A stretch of DNA of 64,000 bases from Ypsolopha sequella (Eukaryota; Arthropoda; Insecta; Lepidoptera; Ypsolophidae): assembly GCA_934047225.1 (NCBI GenBank), contig CAKOHE010000029.1:62001-126000 (forward strand), given 5' to 3'. Made by a program: the position numbers and the translations under genes. Positions 23,563 to 33,338 of this stretch are shown here, in pieces. The notes under the pieces were generated by a model. It saw nothing but the letters and a program-made list of their open reading frames with translations. It was not told where the DNA came from and searched no databases. Numbering within the stretch: position 1 is the first letter of the stretch; each line of letters opens with the position of its first letter.

Positions 23563-25036
23563 CTTCTTCTCACTCATACATACTAATGTCACCCTCACAT
23601 TGACAACAAATGTTACTCAACTAGTTAATCTTCTTCTCACTCATACATACTAATGTCACCCTCACATTGACAACAAATGTTACTCAACTAGTTAATCTTC
23701 TTCTCACTCATACATACTAATGTCACCCTCACATTGACAACAAATGTTACTCAACTAGTTAATCTTCTTCTCACTCATACATACTAATGTCACCTTCACA
23801 TTGACAACAAATGTTACTCAACTAGTTAATCTTCTTCTCACTCATACATACTAATGTCACCCTCACATTGACAACAAATGTTACTCAACTAGTTAATCTT
23901 CTTCTCACTCATACATACTAATGTCACCCTCACATTGACAACAAATGTTACTCAACTAGTTAATCTTCTTCTCACTCATACATACTAATGTCACCCTCAC
24001 ATTGACAACAAATGTTACTCAACTAGTTAATCTTCTTCTCACTCATACATACTAATGTCACCCTCACATTGACAACAAATGTTACTCAACTAGTTAATCT
24101 TCTTCTCACTCATACATACTAATGTCACCCTCACATTGACAACAAATGTTACTCAACTAGTTAATCTTCTTCTCACTCATACATACTAATGTCACCTTCA
24201 CATTGACAACAAATGTTACTCAACTAGTTAATCTTCTTCTCACTCATACATACTAATGTCACCCTCACATTGACAACAAATGTTACTCAACTAGTTAATC
24301 TTCTTCTCACTCATACATACTAATGTCACCCTCACATTGACAACAAATGTTACTCAACTAGTTAATCTTCTTCTCACTCATACATACTAATGTCACCCTC
24401 ACATTGACAACAAATGTTACTCAACTAGTTAATCTTCTTCTCACTCATACATACTAATGTCACCCTCACATTGACAACAAATGTTACTCAACTAGTTAAT
24501 CTTCTTCTCACTCATACATACTAATGTCACCCTCACATTGACAACAAATGTTACTCAACTAGTTAATCTTCTTCTCACTCATACATACTAATGTCACCCT
24601 CACATTGACAACAAATGTTACTCAACTAGTTAATCTTCTTCTCACTCATACATACTAATGTCACCCTCACATTGACAACAAATGTTACTCAACTAGTTAA
24701 TCTTCTTCTCACTCATACATACTAATGTCACCTTCACATTGACAACAAATGTTACTCAACTAGTTAATCTTCTTCTCACTCATACATACTAATGTCACCC
24801 TCACATTGACAACAAATGTTACTCAACTAGTTAATCTTCTTCTCACTCATACATACTAATGTCACCCTCACATTGACAACAAATGTTACTCAACTAGTTA
24901 ATCTTCTTCTCACTCATGCATACTAATGTCACCCTCACATTGACAACAAATGTTACTCAACTAGTTAATCTTCTTCTCACTCATACATACTAATGTCACC
25001 CTCACATTGACAACAAATGTTACTCAACTAGTTAAT
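23563..25036. repeat. 67-bp satellite array, about 22 copies
   Basis: Head-to-tail units of 67 bp containing TTCTTCTCACTCATACATAC, CACATTGACAACAAATG and the palindrome AACTAGTT. Copies are nearly identical. A C-to-T variant (CACCTTCAC) appears at 23791, 24193 and 24729, offsets of 6 and 8 units, and a single A-to-G variant at about 24918. The near-lack of divergence means recent expansion or strong homogenisation. Confidence 0.98.
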
Positions 25037-25629
25037 GTTTTCACAACTACTTTTTCATTTTTACCCCTTCTTCAACCAATTTTCTTTTTCTTCATGTTTA
25101 AAATTTCCTTTTAAATTTTTCATAAACCCCCTTTTTCTTTATTATAACCTATTCTTATTATTGATTATTACTTTTGCATTTTTTTAACTGATTTTGATTA
25201 TCCTTTACTACTTCCGTTCTCTACGCGTCGCTTTGTCATTTTTCAATTTTGTACTACTCCAGCAGGGTTGTATTTTGTAGTATAATTATACTATTTGTAC
25301 CATATTTTCATGACATATAGTATGTAGTATCGTTATGGAACTATACTAAGTAAAAATACCATAATTTCATCTTCAGGCCGACCGACTTGTTTTATTGGTT
25401 GAGACGTTTGTTTTTTAACATTTACCCTACAATATAGTCATGTAAGCAGGAGGTCGCAGGTTTAAATCCCAGACCAAGGAATTTTTAAAAATATTTGTGC
25501 CTTTAAATTTGTTTCTGATTGATTTCAAGTTTGTAATGCACTCTAATAATAATAAGAGTATTCAAAGCGATTGATTTCGCAATAAAAACATAATATTATA
25601 GATGTTGAAAAAACAATGATAGTACCTAC
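25037..25629. other. AT-rich non-coding stretch
   Basis: At 25447-25480 the phrase GTCGCAGGTTTAAATCCCAG resembles a tRNA-type B box and may be a SINE relic. Otherwise nothing is supportable. Confidence 0.4.
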
Positions 25630-25701
25630 CGACAACGTCCAAAGGACGGCGTTGGCCAACATCAACATCACCACACCTCTAGCACCACCTTGGGGATTCA
25701 T
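25630..25701 (-). CDS. Candidate first exon with signal peptide, gene unknown
   Basis: From the ATG at 25701, 24 codons run to a good donor, TCG|GTAGGTAC. The peptide begins MNPQGGARG and continues VVMLMLANAVLWTLS, a hydrophobic core of signal-peptide length. The exon is GC-richer than its surroundings. Downstream exons were not found on the minus strand. A shifted donor (TAG|GTACTA) would join in phase to a possible acceptor of the 20081 exon and place a hydrophobic start on the neurotactin-like protein, but that is speculative. Confidence 0.4.
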
Positions 25702-25860
25702 GTCGTAGCGATGTTTTTTTCATATACAAGATGACATTTATTTACATTATAATAGCCAAATTAATATTAAATACTCGATAACTGCTCAGTATCAAGGTTG
25801 AATGACCCTTTTTATGAAATTCGTAAATTATATTTTTCGTGATGATTTTCGTATGAGCAG

Positions 25861-26000
25861 GGGATCTAAAAAGGCCGACTTGGGTGAATCATAAAATTAT
25901 TTGAAGTCAGATGGAGTCTGAGTTTTTCACGCGTGCAAAAGAGACGGCATTAGAACGGAATCATAATATGATTCACCCAAGTCGGTATTTTTAGATCCCT
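25861..26000. mobile_element. 140-bp MITE, copy B, nested inside another MITE
   Basis: GGGATCTAAAAAGGCCGACT ... GTCGGTATTTTTAGATCCC, with ~30-bp inverted ends including TTGGGTGAATCAT/ATGATTCACCCAA. Better preserved than copy A (18786). A partial third copy begins at 30774. Confidence 0.9.
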
Positions 26001-26006
26001 AGATTG

Positions 26007-26096
26007 ATGGATGTGGAAGAGGCGAAAGAGGTGTGTCTGGATCGTATCAGGTATAAATCTGTAGGCTCAGCCTACCCCTCTGGGAAACAGGCGTGA
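26007..26096 (+). mobile_element. 3' end of a LINE endonuclease-reverse transcriptase ORF
   Basis: Thirty intact codons (MDVEEAKEVC ... SAYPSGKQA, stop) match the relics at 132-221 and 35511-35600 in length and end point. It directly follows the MITE at 25861-26000, inside the interrupted palindrome. Confidence 0.7.
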
Positions 26097-26422
26097 GTAT
26101 ACATATTATGTATGTATTTTTCAAGTTCCCTACAAACGCAAGCCCACCTCAGAAGGTCAACATTTTATTTTGCGAAATTAGCAACAGTTTTTACTGACCC
26201 GTGATACTGATCACTTACCAAGCCTCTGGTATGAATTTGGCTGCATAAATAAATGTCAACTTGTATTTTATAATATTATAATAAATAATTTTAATTATAA
26301 TAAATAACGTAGGTGTCTTTTATTTTTTTATTTATGTGTCATTTTAGATTCAGATTAGGTTTTACAGTTATTTTCGGTTTCTGAATATTTACTGAATTTT
26401 CAGTTTTCTTATTTTTATTATA

Positions 26423-26685
26423 CAAAGTGACTTTTTGATCATCTTCCAAATTAATACTGGTGGCTTGATAAGTGATCAGTATCATGGATTATTAACAATT
26501 TTTGTGAAATTCGTAAAATGAAATTTAGCCTCCCCGCAGTGATTCACTCGGGACTGGAAGTGAATTTCCATGGGAAGCCGAAACTTAATTTTACGAATTT
26601 CACAAAAATTGTTATTGATCCAAGATACTGATCACTTATCAAGCCTCCAGTATGAATTTGGACGATGATCAAAAAGTCACCTTGT
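26423..26685. mobile_element. Palindromic MITE (CAAGGTGA family), full copy
   Basis: Almost the whole 263 bp folds on itself: CAAAGTGACTTTTTGATCAT at the left against ATGATCAAAAAGTCACCTTG at the right, flanked by TA. The centre contains TGAAATTCGTAAAATGAAAT and its inverted partner. This is consistent with a mariner-type TA-targeting non-autonomous element. Confidence 0.9.
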
Positions 26686-26701
26686 ATAGTAACATAATAT
26701 A

Positions 26702-26965
26702 CAACGTGTAATAGAAAGGTGTAACCATATTTGAAGAGCTTATTCAGTCAATGGTATAGAACAACTTTTACTATGGAGCCAACCCTGAAATCTCAAAATT
26801 ATAATCTGCCCTTCCATACATTTCGGCCGAGCGGCATTGCATTTTTCTATGAGACAGAAAAAAAATTTTTTTCGAGATACAGGTTTTGTTTCATAGTAAA
26901 AGTTGTTCTATACCATTGACTGAATAAGCTCTTCAAATATGGTTACACTTTTCTGTTACACGTTG
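26702..26965. mobile_element. 264-bp palindromic MITE with ~75-bp inverted ends
   Basis: CAACGTGTAATAGAAAGGTG at the left and CACTTTTCTGTTACACGTTG at the right. The arms continue through GAAGAGCTTATTCAGTCAAT and TATAGAACAACTTTTACTATG. Flanked by TA. It lies 17 bp after the preceding MITE. Confidence 0.9.
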
Positions 26966-26967
26966 TA

Positions 26968-27447
26968 GAAAGAAAGAAAGAAACACATTTATTTCGGCAA
27001 CAGACACTTACAATACAATACATACAATATTTCTATTTACATCTATTTTAATTAAAATTACATTAGAACTATACGGTAGGCTATTGCTGAAAAAGGTAAC
27101 TGACTCAGCGATGTGCTGAAGGTGTAATCCCTCAGCGCTGATTTTCAGTCAGTGCCTGCTGGTGACTCATGAGCGTACCAGGTGCAGAGCGGCGCTGTGC
27201 AGTGGGCAATAAATAAATAAATAATAACAGTAATAGCTATATATTATATAATATATACCATGAAACTATAAAACTACATTTCTAAAAAATACATAATATA
27301 TGTAATAAGTATTACTTAAACTAATATGATGCGATATAAATGAAATATATAAGTATACATAAATAGTATAACTTAATTTACTTTAAAGTATTAAATAAAA
27401 ACTGCAGAATAACTGAAGGTCTTTGATGCGATTTAAGTCAGTCAGAC
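26968..27447. other. LINE-like or simple-repeat stretch without genes
   Basis: A GAAA run, then ACATTTATTTCGGCAACAG, and a GC-richer patch 27080-27205 ending in an AATA repeat. This texture suggests the 3' end of an unidentified non-LTR element. Confidence 0.35.
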
Positions 27448-27681
27448 TCAGGTGAATTTTGAGTCATCGTCCAAATTGGCTTGGTAAATAATCAATGTCA
27501 TGGATAAATATGTCTTTTTGTAAAAAATCGTAAAATAAAATTTCCACTTACCATACTGATTCATTTCCTGGGAAGTCGGAATTACATTTTACGAATTCTA
27601 CAAAAATTGGTATTTATTTATGATACTGATCACTTACCCAGCGACCGGTATGAATTTGGACGATGACTCAATATTCACCTT
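27448..27681. mobile_element. Palindromic MITE (CAAGGTGA family), diverged copy
   Basis: Inverted arms CTCAGGTGAATTTTGAGTCA / TGACTCAATATTCACCTTG, with the shared internal phrases TACTGATCACTTAC and TGAATTTGGACGATGA. Confidence 0.85.
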
Positions 27682-27783
27682 GTTTATCAACGGCATTATG
27701 TGAACACTTGTCAGTTTTTTTAACTGGGTTACATGGGTTATAAATTAACGTTATATTATTGCTGTATAGAAACGCAGAAAGAT

Positions 27784-28095
27784 AAAATAAACTTTTAACA
27801 AAAAAATAGTAACCGACTTCAATAGTAACAGCAGTCATTCACTAAAAAGTTTATAATAATTCTATAAAGACCGATGGTACCGAAGCAACACTTTTGCCGA
27901 CTTCTTTCTTCCTGAAGCATTATGTTATCTAGAAGTCGGCGTATTTCCTACGATATAGCAACATAAAAACCAATATAAGAACGCCGACTTCTAGATAACA
28001 TAACGTTTCAGGAAGAAAGAAGTCGGCAAAAGTGTTGCTTCGGTACCATCGGTCTTTATAGAATTATTATAAACTTTTTAGTGAATGACTGCTGT
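27784..28095. mobile_element. Palindromic MITE (AACCGACTTC family), copy 1
   Basis: Arms of ~140 bp pair almost perfectly (GACCGATGGTACCGAAGCAA against TTGCTTCGGTACCATCGGTC) around a ~45-bp loop. The right terminus is degraded after TGACTGCTGTTACT. A second copy at 40852-41214 carries the loop in the opposite orientation. Confidence 0.92.
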
Positions 28096-29034
28096 TACTG
28101 TTACTCCGTTGTCCGTCCATCCATCCGTCCGTCCGTCCGTATGTCACAGCCTCAAAACGTTACCACCGTTAAAGATAAAGCGTATATATCAAGATGTAAA
28201 AAAATATGAAAAATTTGAATTGTTCAAAATATTTCCAAAAAAAAAAAGTGAGGAATATAAAAAATATTATCCGAAAACTACAACTTGGGTATTAAATTGC
28301 AGATATTAAAAAGTTGATTATAAAAATATGTACTTTTACTAGAAATCTTAAAAAAAAACACAAAAATATGTATGGGGACATATCCCGAAATTGGTCAACC
28401 GAAAAATATGAAAAAAATGTCGATCATAGACCATAATTGGCCAATTACAGGAAAACTATAGAGATTAAAAAAAAATTGAGCACAGATGAAAAATATAAAA
28501 AGTTGTAAATTTTTTTTTTCTAAAATACAATATAGGTATCAAATTGTAGGTATTACAAAGCTGATTGTAAAAATATATAGTTTGGCTATATTTAATTGCA
28601 TCTTTTTCAAGAAATCTTTGAAAAACCATAAAAAATTGTATGTTCCCTCCTTATCTCCAAAACTGGTGGACCAAAAAATATGAAACAAAATCATGGTAAT
28701 GTGTGTTTACGTAAAGATTACAGGAAAAATAAAGCGGTTGAGAAATTCACGATAAAAAATGACAAAATTAAATTTATCATCCACAATATGGAACCCTAGG
28801 TAAGCTAGTCTGACTCGCAATTGGCCGGTTTTTTTTTTTTTTATTGCCTTGAACTAATGTTAGCTTCTCATACTGATTTTTTTGACATTGAGGTTCAGAT
28901 TGGCCAGTACCGCACCTGATGGAAAACGTAAATGAAATGAAACGGGAAAGTCGTTTGTCTTTCATGTTTCACAATATTTTTTACCATCTACAATGTAACG
29001 TATTAATTACCTATATTTAATTGTTTCCTGTTTG
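28096..29034. other. AT-rich repeat remnants
   Basis: Begins with GTCCGTCCATCC-type simple repeats. 28340-28420 and 28610-28690 share GAAATCTT..AAAAAA..C..AAAAATTGTATG and A.TGGT..ACC.AAAAATATGAA, a diverged direct duplication ~270 bp apart. No gene. Confidence 0.45.
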
Positions 29035-29078
29035 TTTCCTTGATGATGCCATGAGGCGAAACCGGTTGGAGTTATAAA
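29035..29078 (+). ncRNA. Hammerhead-like motif, copy 2 (retroelement tail)
   Basis: CTTGATGAT, then stem GCC-ATGA-GGC, then GAAAC, CG, GTT. Homologous to 49902-49947 and 59420-59472. Stem II is paired but different in sequence from both other copies. C3 of the core is U here, so cleavage activity is doubtful. Downstream ~60 bp (TATAAATAAA ... GAGTACAAGTG) are also shared, so this is the end of a retroelement family. Confidence 0.4.
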
Positions 29079-29659
29079 TAAACTGATATTGTAAAAGAGT
29101 ACAAGTGTTTTTATCAAAATGATGAATTTTCAGTCTTTAAATTTAATATCAGGTAAGGTTTTTTTTTCGTTTATATATTTTTTCTTTGTTTTAGGTTCTT
29201 TAAGTTATAGTTTTAATGTTATTTAAGTTTTATTTTTAGACTAATCGTGTAAAGAACTGTGACGTCACTTCAAGTGCGAACGTATCCTTATATTAGACAA
29301 TCGGAATTTGATAGTTGATATATTTTTTGATGGTTGGTACAAAATGTAGGCGCCTTCGATCTATTATTTTAGCAATACCGAAGGAGGCCGACCACCGACC
29401 ATAACGCGCTCTGTGTTGTGTTGCAGACAATCAGAAGGCGCGTTCTCCTTGACCGCCGCGGTCTCTGTGTGTGTAAAGATTCAAACCATCGCATAGATTG
29501 CAGTAAACGCAGAACGCAGAACGTGATACATAAAGCACGTGTGACAAAGTGCCCCATAGAATTAACAGGGTTCAAAATTATGATCACACAAAAAAAAAAA
29601 AACTAGAGATGTGCACTTTCTGTCCTAGCTGGTGACAGAGGGTACGCTGCGCTGGCGCG
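29079..29659. other. Non-coding stretch
   Basis: Nothing supportable beyond the tail of the preceding retroelement and an A run at 29588. Confidence 0.4.
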
Positions 29660-30046
29660 GCTCGGCGTCACTATATAAACCCCGGATGAGCCCACGCACC
29701 TCGCATTTGGACGACATCACGGCACGTGAGTACTTTCTTTTATTTACGTGATTCCTCCGCATGACTTATGCCTCAAGTTGAATCGCCGCCATTTTGTTGT
29801 AACCGCGTGGCGATTAAGAAGTTTCCTGAAGATTTTCTTTGTCAATCTAATGGCCCCAGATCCTTTAAAGATATTACAAAACCCATGAAAGGGATATTAG
29901 AAACCGTGTCTGATATGTTTTTTTTCAAAACTAGGAGTCGACCTCGTGTTTTAACCAGATATATCCAGTATCGTAATGCTGTTTCCTTTGTTTCAGTGAG
30001 CCGGGGGGTGCCGTGACATTTACTTTTCGCGGCCTGCCGCTGTGTG
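29660..30046 (+). promoter_or_regulatory. Candidate TATA promoter with two short 5' exons, gene unknown
   Basis: GTCACTATATAAACCCCGG (TATA at about 29671) is followed about 30 bases later by GCATTTGGACGACATCACGG and a strong donor, GCAC|GTGAGTAC (29728). A matching acceptor TTTCAG at about 29996 opens a ~50-base GC-rich block ending at a second donor, TGTG|GTGAGTAC (30043). This looks like a spliced leader of a gene whose coding part is not visible. The 82-codon frame at 29768-30016 crosses these sites and is not supported. Confidence 0.4.
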
Positions 30047-30185
30047 GTGAGTACAAACTAGATAATAATTATCTTACTGACCATGTCCTTACTGCTTTAT
30101 TGAAGGAGGTGAATTTTAGAATCCATCCATTGTTGAAAATGTTAAAAGACAAACCTAATTTGCGATGAAATAACACTCCCCCTTC

Positions 30186-30265
30186 TCATCCATCCATCGA
30201 TCAGCCTGTATTCGTCTACTGCTAGACATAGGCATTTTCAAGATTTTGGCAATTTTGGCGGTCCG
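30186..30265 (-). mobile_element. LINE 3' tail fragment
   Basis: CATCCATCCATCGATCAGCC followed by TCGTCTACTGCTAGACATAG, a worn copy of the 'EAYVQQW' LINE end. Confidence 0.65.
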
Positions 30266-30303
30266 CCGTCATCCTCGTCCATCAAAGTCACTCCTCTAGA
30301 ACC

Positions 30304-30540
30304 GTGCCGGGACTTCTAACCGCAACGTCTTCAGGTCGTCGGTCCTGCAGGTCCTCCAGTGATCGAGCGCACAGGACGAACCTATTGCCGAGCGCTTTGA
30401 GCGAGCGAGCGCGCTATAGATCCGATGCGGTCAAAGGCGCCGACGGGTGTCGTGGCAGGGCAAAGCCCGTCGCAAAAACCGCCTGGAAGCGCAGCATGAA
30501 GCGCCGCCAGAAGCCTGAAGCTGTGGCCCTGGCGTAAGGG
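30304..30540. other. Isolated GC-rich block with an open frame
   Basis: A ~240-bp island of much higher GC than its surroundings. The plus frame from ATG 30304 is open for 77 codons, Arg/Ser/Ala-rich, ending KRSMKRRQKPEAVALA. Acceptor-like CTTCAG and CTGCAG sites occur at its left edge. It may be an exon of the unit starting at 29660, or a GC-rich relic. No homology is recognised. Confidence 0.3.
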
Positions 30541-31035
30541 CGTAAGTGTATGAAGCGTGAACGAAAATTATATTTCTGGGAATAACGTTCCACTGAACTG
30601 TCTTATAATGTATTTTATATCGGTTAAGGGGGCAACAAAAATTTAGTCTTTATTCCAAATTCCATAGTCCCCGTTATCTACACTTAAACTATAGGGACAT
30701 TATAGAATCGATATTTTTTTGGTTAATCAGTGTTTTTTTTTTTTGTTACAGATAGACCGATTCCGCAAAAAGGGGATCTAAAAAGGCGGAAATTAAGATT
30801 CACTTTACCTATTATTTAATTTAAAGCTTTTGAAGCTCTTAGTAAGCCCTTAAAAATAGGCTTTGTTTTTGTTTTTTTTTACTTTGAAGCTCGTAGCAGG
30901 CGACGACTTCTTTTTTTTATACTATAGGCAAACCTTTACTTTGTTATTATAATACTTACAGATAATTTTTGCTGCAAATAAACTTTCTTTTTTCCGATTA
31001 TAGCTTTTTATTGTCAGTGGCGAGACAATAGTTCG

Positions 31036-31250
31036 CCCGTACAGACAGTACTTGGCCCGTACAGACAGTACTTGGCCCGTACAGACAGTACTCGACACAT
31101 TCAGACAGTACTTGGCCCGCACAGACAGTACTTGGCCCGTACATACAGTACTCGACACATTCAGACAGTACTTGACCCGTACATACAGTATCTCGACACA
31201 TACAGACAGTACTTGGCCTGTACAGACAGCACTCGACACATACAGACAGT
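31036..31250. repeat. 20-bp minisatellite array, locus 2
   Basis: About 11 units of the same 20-bp repeat as 3557-4108 (CAGTACTTGGCCCGTACAGA and CAGTACTCGACACATTCAGA), in the same orientation. Confidence 0.95.
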
Positions 31251-31253
31251 ACT

Positions 31254-31556
31254 CTGCAGTACCAGTCCCAGCACTGTCTCACCATGTGTGATCCGTCCTG
31301 GCCTGGCCACACTCGACACATACAGACAGTAATCTGCAGTACCAGTCCCAGCACTGTCTCACCATGTGTGATCCGTCCTGGCCTGGCCACACTCGACACA
31401 TACATACAGTACTCTGCAGTACCAGTCCCAGCACTGTCTCCATGTGTGATCCGTCCTGGCCTGGCCACACTCGACACATACAGACAGTAATCTGCAGTAC
31501 CAGTCCCAGCACTGTCTCACCATGTGTGATCCGTCCTGGCCTGGCCACACTCGCTT
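31254..31556. repeat. 80-bp tandem repeat, four copies, with an embedded minisatellite unit
   Basis: Units start at CTGCAGTACCAGTCCCAGCA (31254, 31334, 31414 and 31492). The third unit is two bases short. Each contains GTGTGATCCGTCCTGGCCTG and one CGACACATACAGACAGTA unit of the adjoining 20-bp array. The last copy breaks off in GGCCACACTCG. Confidence 0.95.
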
Positions 31557-32198
31557 CTTTGTGTACAATTACTAAAAAATGTATGTACCTAAAGTGTATT
31601 AGTAAAGTATTATATTACCTAAAGTATTCAGTACCTACAAAGATAGTTTATGTACTTCAACCATCGAAATAATAGAAATTCCTTATTATTTCGATGACTT
31701 CAACACATTGCGACATAACGACACCCCCTGTGGCGCCTGTGACGAATTCGTTGCAGTCCGGCCACGGATAAATCTCTTCATACAAGAGCTAAAGATATCG
31801 GCAAAAGCAGTACTTACTTATTTATTTATTTATTAGAAAAGGCACATCAACAATGTAAACACATAACATTTATAATACACATGAAAAATTCTCAAACTAA
31901 TGTTTACATCTATAACAGATATGCACAGCATTCATAATTAACGTGATACATAAATTAAATTAAACACAAAACTAAGTGGAAAACAAAAACCAACATGCAA
32001 TTACCTAATTTATACATTTAAAAAAAAACACAAAATTAAACTAGGTAGCATGCAAGAAAGAAAAAATTAAATTAGGTTATATTGTTAATAATTTAGACTT
32101 AAAAGAATTAAAACTATCTCGAAAAATATCTAATTCATAAGGTCGCCATAATTTATTGTACGTACGCAGTATTCTAGGCATAGAAGATACTTATTATT
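31557..32198. other. AT-rich non-coding stretch
   Basis: 31665-31690 has a small hairpin (CGAAATAATAGAAATTCCTT / ATTATTTCG). A (TTTA)n run at 31817-31833 may be the 3' tail of an AT-rich non-LTR element lying to 32190. Confidence 0.4.
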
Positions 32199-32362
32199 AT
32201 AGCCGATTCTGAAGGCTTTAATTTTAGTTTTAGTGCTGTCAAAACTATATTTTCTTTATTGTAACATAGTCCTTAAGTGTTAGCGTTAGAAGTTAAATTA
32301 CTTTGAAAAAAATTAAGTTTTGACAGCACTAAAACTAATATTAAAAACTTCAGAATCGGCTT
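32199..32362. mobile_element. Palindromic MITE (GCCGATTCTG family), copy 1
   Basis: AGCCGATTCTGAAGGCTTTA ... CAGAATCGGCT, with ~45-bp arms including TTTTAGTGCTGTCAAAACT and its reverse complement. Confidence 0.9.
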
Positions 32363-32365
32363 TAA

Positions 32366-32531
32366 TAAAACCGATTCTGGAGGCTTTAATTTTAGTTTTA
32401 GTGCTGTCAAAACTAAATATTCTTCAATACAAAATGGTCCTTATGAGTTAAAATTAGAAGCTAAATTTCTTTGGAAAATTTTAAGCTTTGACAGCACTAA
32501 AACTAAAATTAAAGCCTTCAGAATTGGCTTT
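32366..32531. mobile_element. Palindromic MITE (GCCGATTCTG family), copy 2, in tandem
   Basis: Same arms and length as copy 1, which it follows after a few bases (AATAAA). The core differs by about a quarter of positions, so it is a separate old copy and not a recent duplication. Confidence 0.9.
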
Positions 32532-33338
32532 ATTGTGTACCTAAACTATACACATAACAATGCTGACTTATTGCATATTTTAAAATTAATTTTTTATAAT
32601 AATATCATCCACATACATTTTGGCACTTTCGTACAGAGATGCTCATGCAATTGTTGATCTTTTAATTGAATTTGTAGAAATGTCCGCTCCACATTCTAGG
32701 CAAGACTCTTGCCATGAAGGGAACAAAGCTATATGAGTAAAGGAGCTGCCTTTACGTGTAATAATACTTTATATTCTCTGACTATACGGTCTAGCTAACT
32801 AGGCACGTCGCGTTGAGAGCGCAAAAACGTAGTCCTCCCGTCTCAACGGAGCAATCAATGTGCTCTGTCTGTAATCACAACTGACCATGGGTGAGGGACT
32901 TGAGTGGTGACGAAACAAAGCATGGAACAAAAAGCGCGTGCGACCGAGATATCTTGTCGCTGGCTCGCCGCTTTGTCTCAGAATAAATCGACGTAAGCGC
33001 CAATTCTTAGTTGTTAAATTCTCAGTTAAATTAAATGAAAATGAAACATAATTATTTAAAATCTCCGTGCAATTATACGGGGTCATTTGTTATCTTATTT
33101 GTAATAAATATTTCAAGGCAAACTGTTTTTAGAAAGGTCCTTTAACACTCGAAAAACATGAAATATAGAGGTAACTTCGTAATTTTTTTCTATCGAGCGT
33201 TTTTGCTTCTCCGTGAATATCAGCCCTATAGTCTATTATCTATATTATTTTTATTAAACCGATTGACCAAGTGCTCATTTGAAATGGGACAGTTGTATGG
33301 TTGCAGTTTTTAAGCTTAATAAATAATTGAGTAGTATA
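32532..33338. other. Non-coding stretch
   Basis: No supportable gene. The 95-codon minus frame at 32799-33086 lacks recognisable features. Confidence 0.45.

Larger units (their letters stand above)
25727..26263. mobile_element. Palindromic MITE (CAAGGTGA family), interrupted copy
   Basis: The left arm 25727-25855 and right arm about 26130-26263 are inverted copies (ACAAGATGACATTTATTTA against TAAATAAATGTCAACTTGT), flanked by TA on both sides. Between the arms sit a second MITE (25861-26000) and a LINE tail (26007-26096), so this is a nested insertion. Other copies are at 26423, 27448 and 47007. Confidence 0.8.

Noticed and set aside
23563..25036. CRISPR-like array of regular repeats
   Set aside because: Units are contiguous 67-bp repeats without unique spacers, in a eukaryotic genome; it is a satellite.
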